This document shows positions 63,952-64,000 of a stretch of 64,000 nt of DNA, piece by piece (positions within the stretch are counted from its first letter, which is position 1; the number at the start of each line of letters is the position of its first letter). Both the position numbers and the translations under genes were made by a program. The DNA lies in NCBI RefSeq assembly GCF_003610375.1, contig NZ_RAPZ01000012.1:124001-188000 (forward strand), read 5' to 3'. The DNA is from Sphingomonas sp. PP-CC-1A-547. GTDB taxonomy: Bacteria; Pseudomonadota; Alphaproteobacteria; Sphingomonadales; Sphingomonadaceae. Under the pieces are notes generated by a model. That model had not been told where the DNA came from and did not search any database. It saw nothing but the letters and a program-made list of their open reading frames with translations.

Positions 63952-64000
63952 CAACCGAACGTCATTGCGTGGGGCGACAAGCCGCGTCTCGCGAACTCCG

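Overview
The window looks like a chromosomal segment of a Sphingomonas-type alphaproteobacterium. The G+C is high. The gene families and order are typical of the group: divK, rnd-lptC-lptA-lptB-rpoN, rpmF-plsX-fabH-ihfA-merR, a MucR/Ros regulator, and many palindromic intergenic repeats at operon ends. This assignment is inferred from gene content only. No complete rRNA or tRNA gene, IS element or CRISPR array was seen.

Layout. 1-6.9 kb: partial RidA, HAD phosphatase and DUF3572 protein, divK, rpmG, a GDT1-type transporter, dps, a DUF1328 protein, an ATP-dependent DNA ligase and a VirJ-like hydrolase. 6.9-16.8 kb: glutamine cyclotransferase, a two-domain cold-shock protein, RNase D, the LPS export genes lptC/A/B, rpoN, a DUF418 protein, the ligase-associated exonuclease and a signal peptidase I paralogue whose catalytic lysine position is serine. 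17-31 kb: the ligase-associated DEXH helicase, a retropepsin-like protease, an M20 peptidase with a duplicated 3' tail, kup, pdeM, msrA, an aspartate aminotransferase, a PabB-PabC fusion and an MBL hydrolase. The ligase, exonuclease, helicase and PdeM are the four members of one known DNA-repair set, here spread over 21 kb. 31-47.9 kb: M28 peptidase and MAPEG protein, the fatty-acid operon, mucR, a divergent ohr/ohrR pair with a clear operator, GST and LysR remnants, a MASE1-like kinase with a FixJ-type regulator, a PilZ protein, an MsrB-MsrA fusion, an HxlR/SDR pair and a DUF885 protein.

48-57.9 kb is the most interesting block: a nine-gene operon under a divergent LacI repressor. It encodes a GMC dehydrogenase, its Tat-exported small subunit and a cytochrome c, a DUF1080 (3-keto-glycoside hydrolase type) protein, three TIM-barrel isomerases (two Tat-exported), a Gfo/Idh/MocA oxidoreductase and an MFS permease. 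Together they fit oxidation-first (3-keto) glycoside breakdown split between periplasm and cytoplasm. A palindrome in the control region is a good candidate LacI operator.

From about 58.25 kb the character changes. A 45-bp 3' fragment of a tRNA-Thr(CGT) gene is followed by lower-G+C sequence with unrecognised genes, a duplicated small gene (one copy broken by a stop codon) and a large protein with a PD-(D/E)xK-like nuclease core. I read this as the left end of a genomic island that continues past the right edge of the window.
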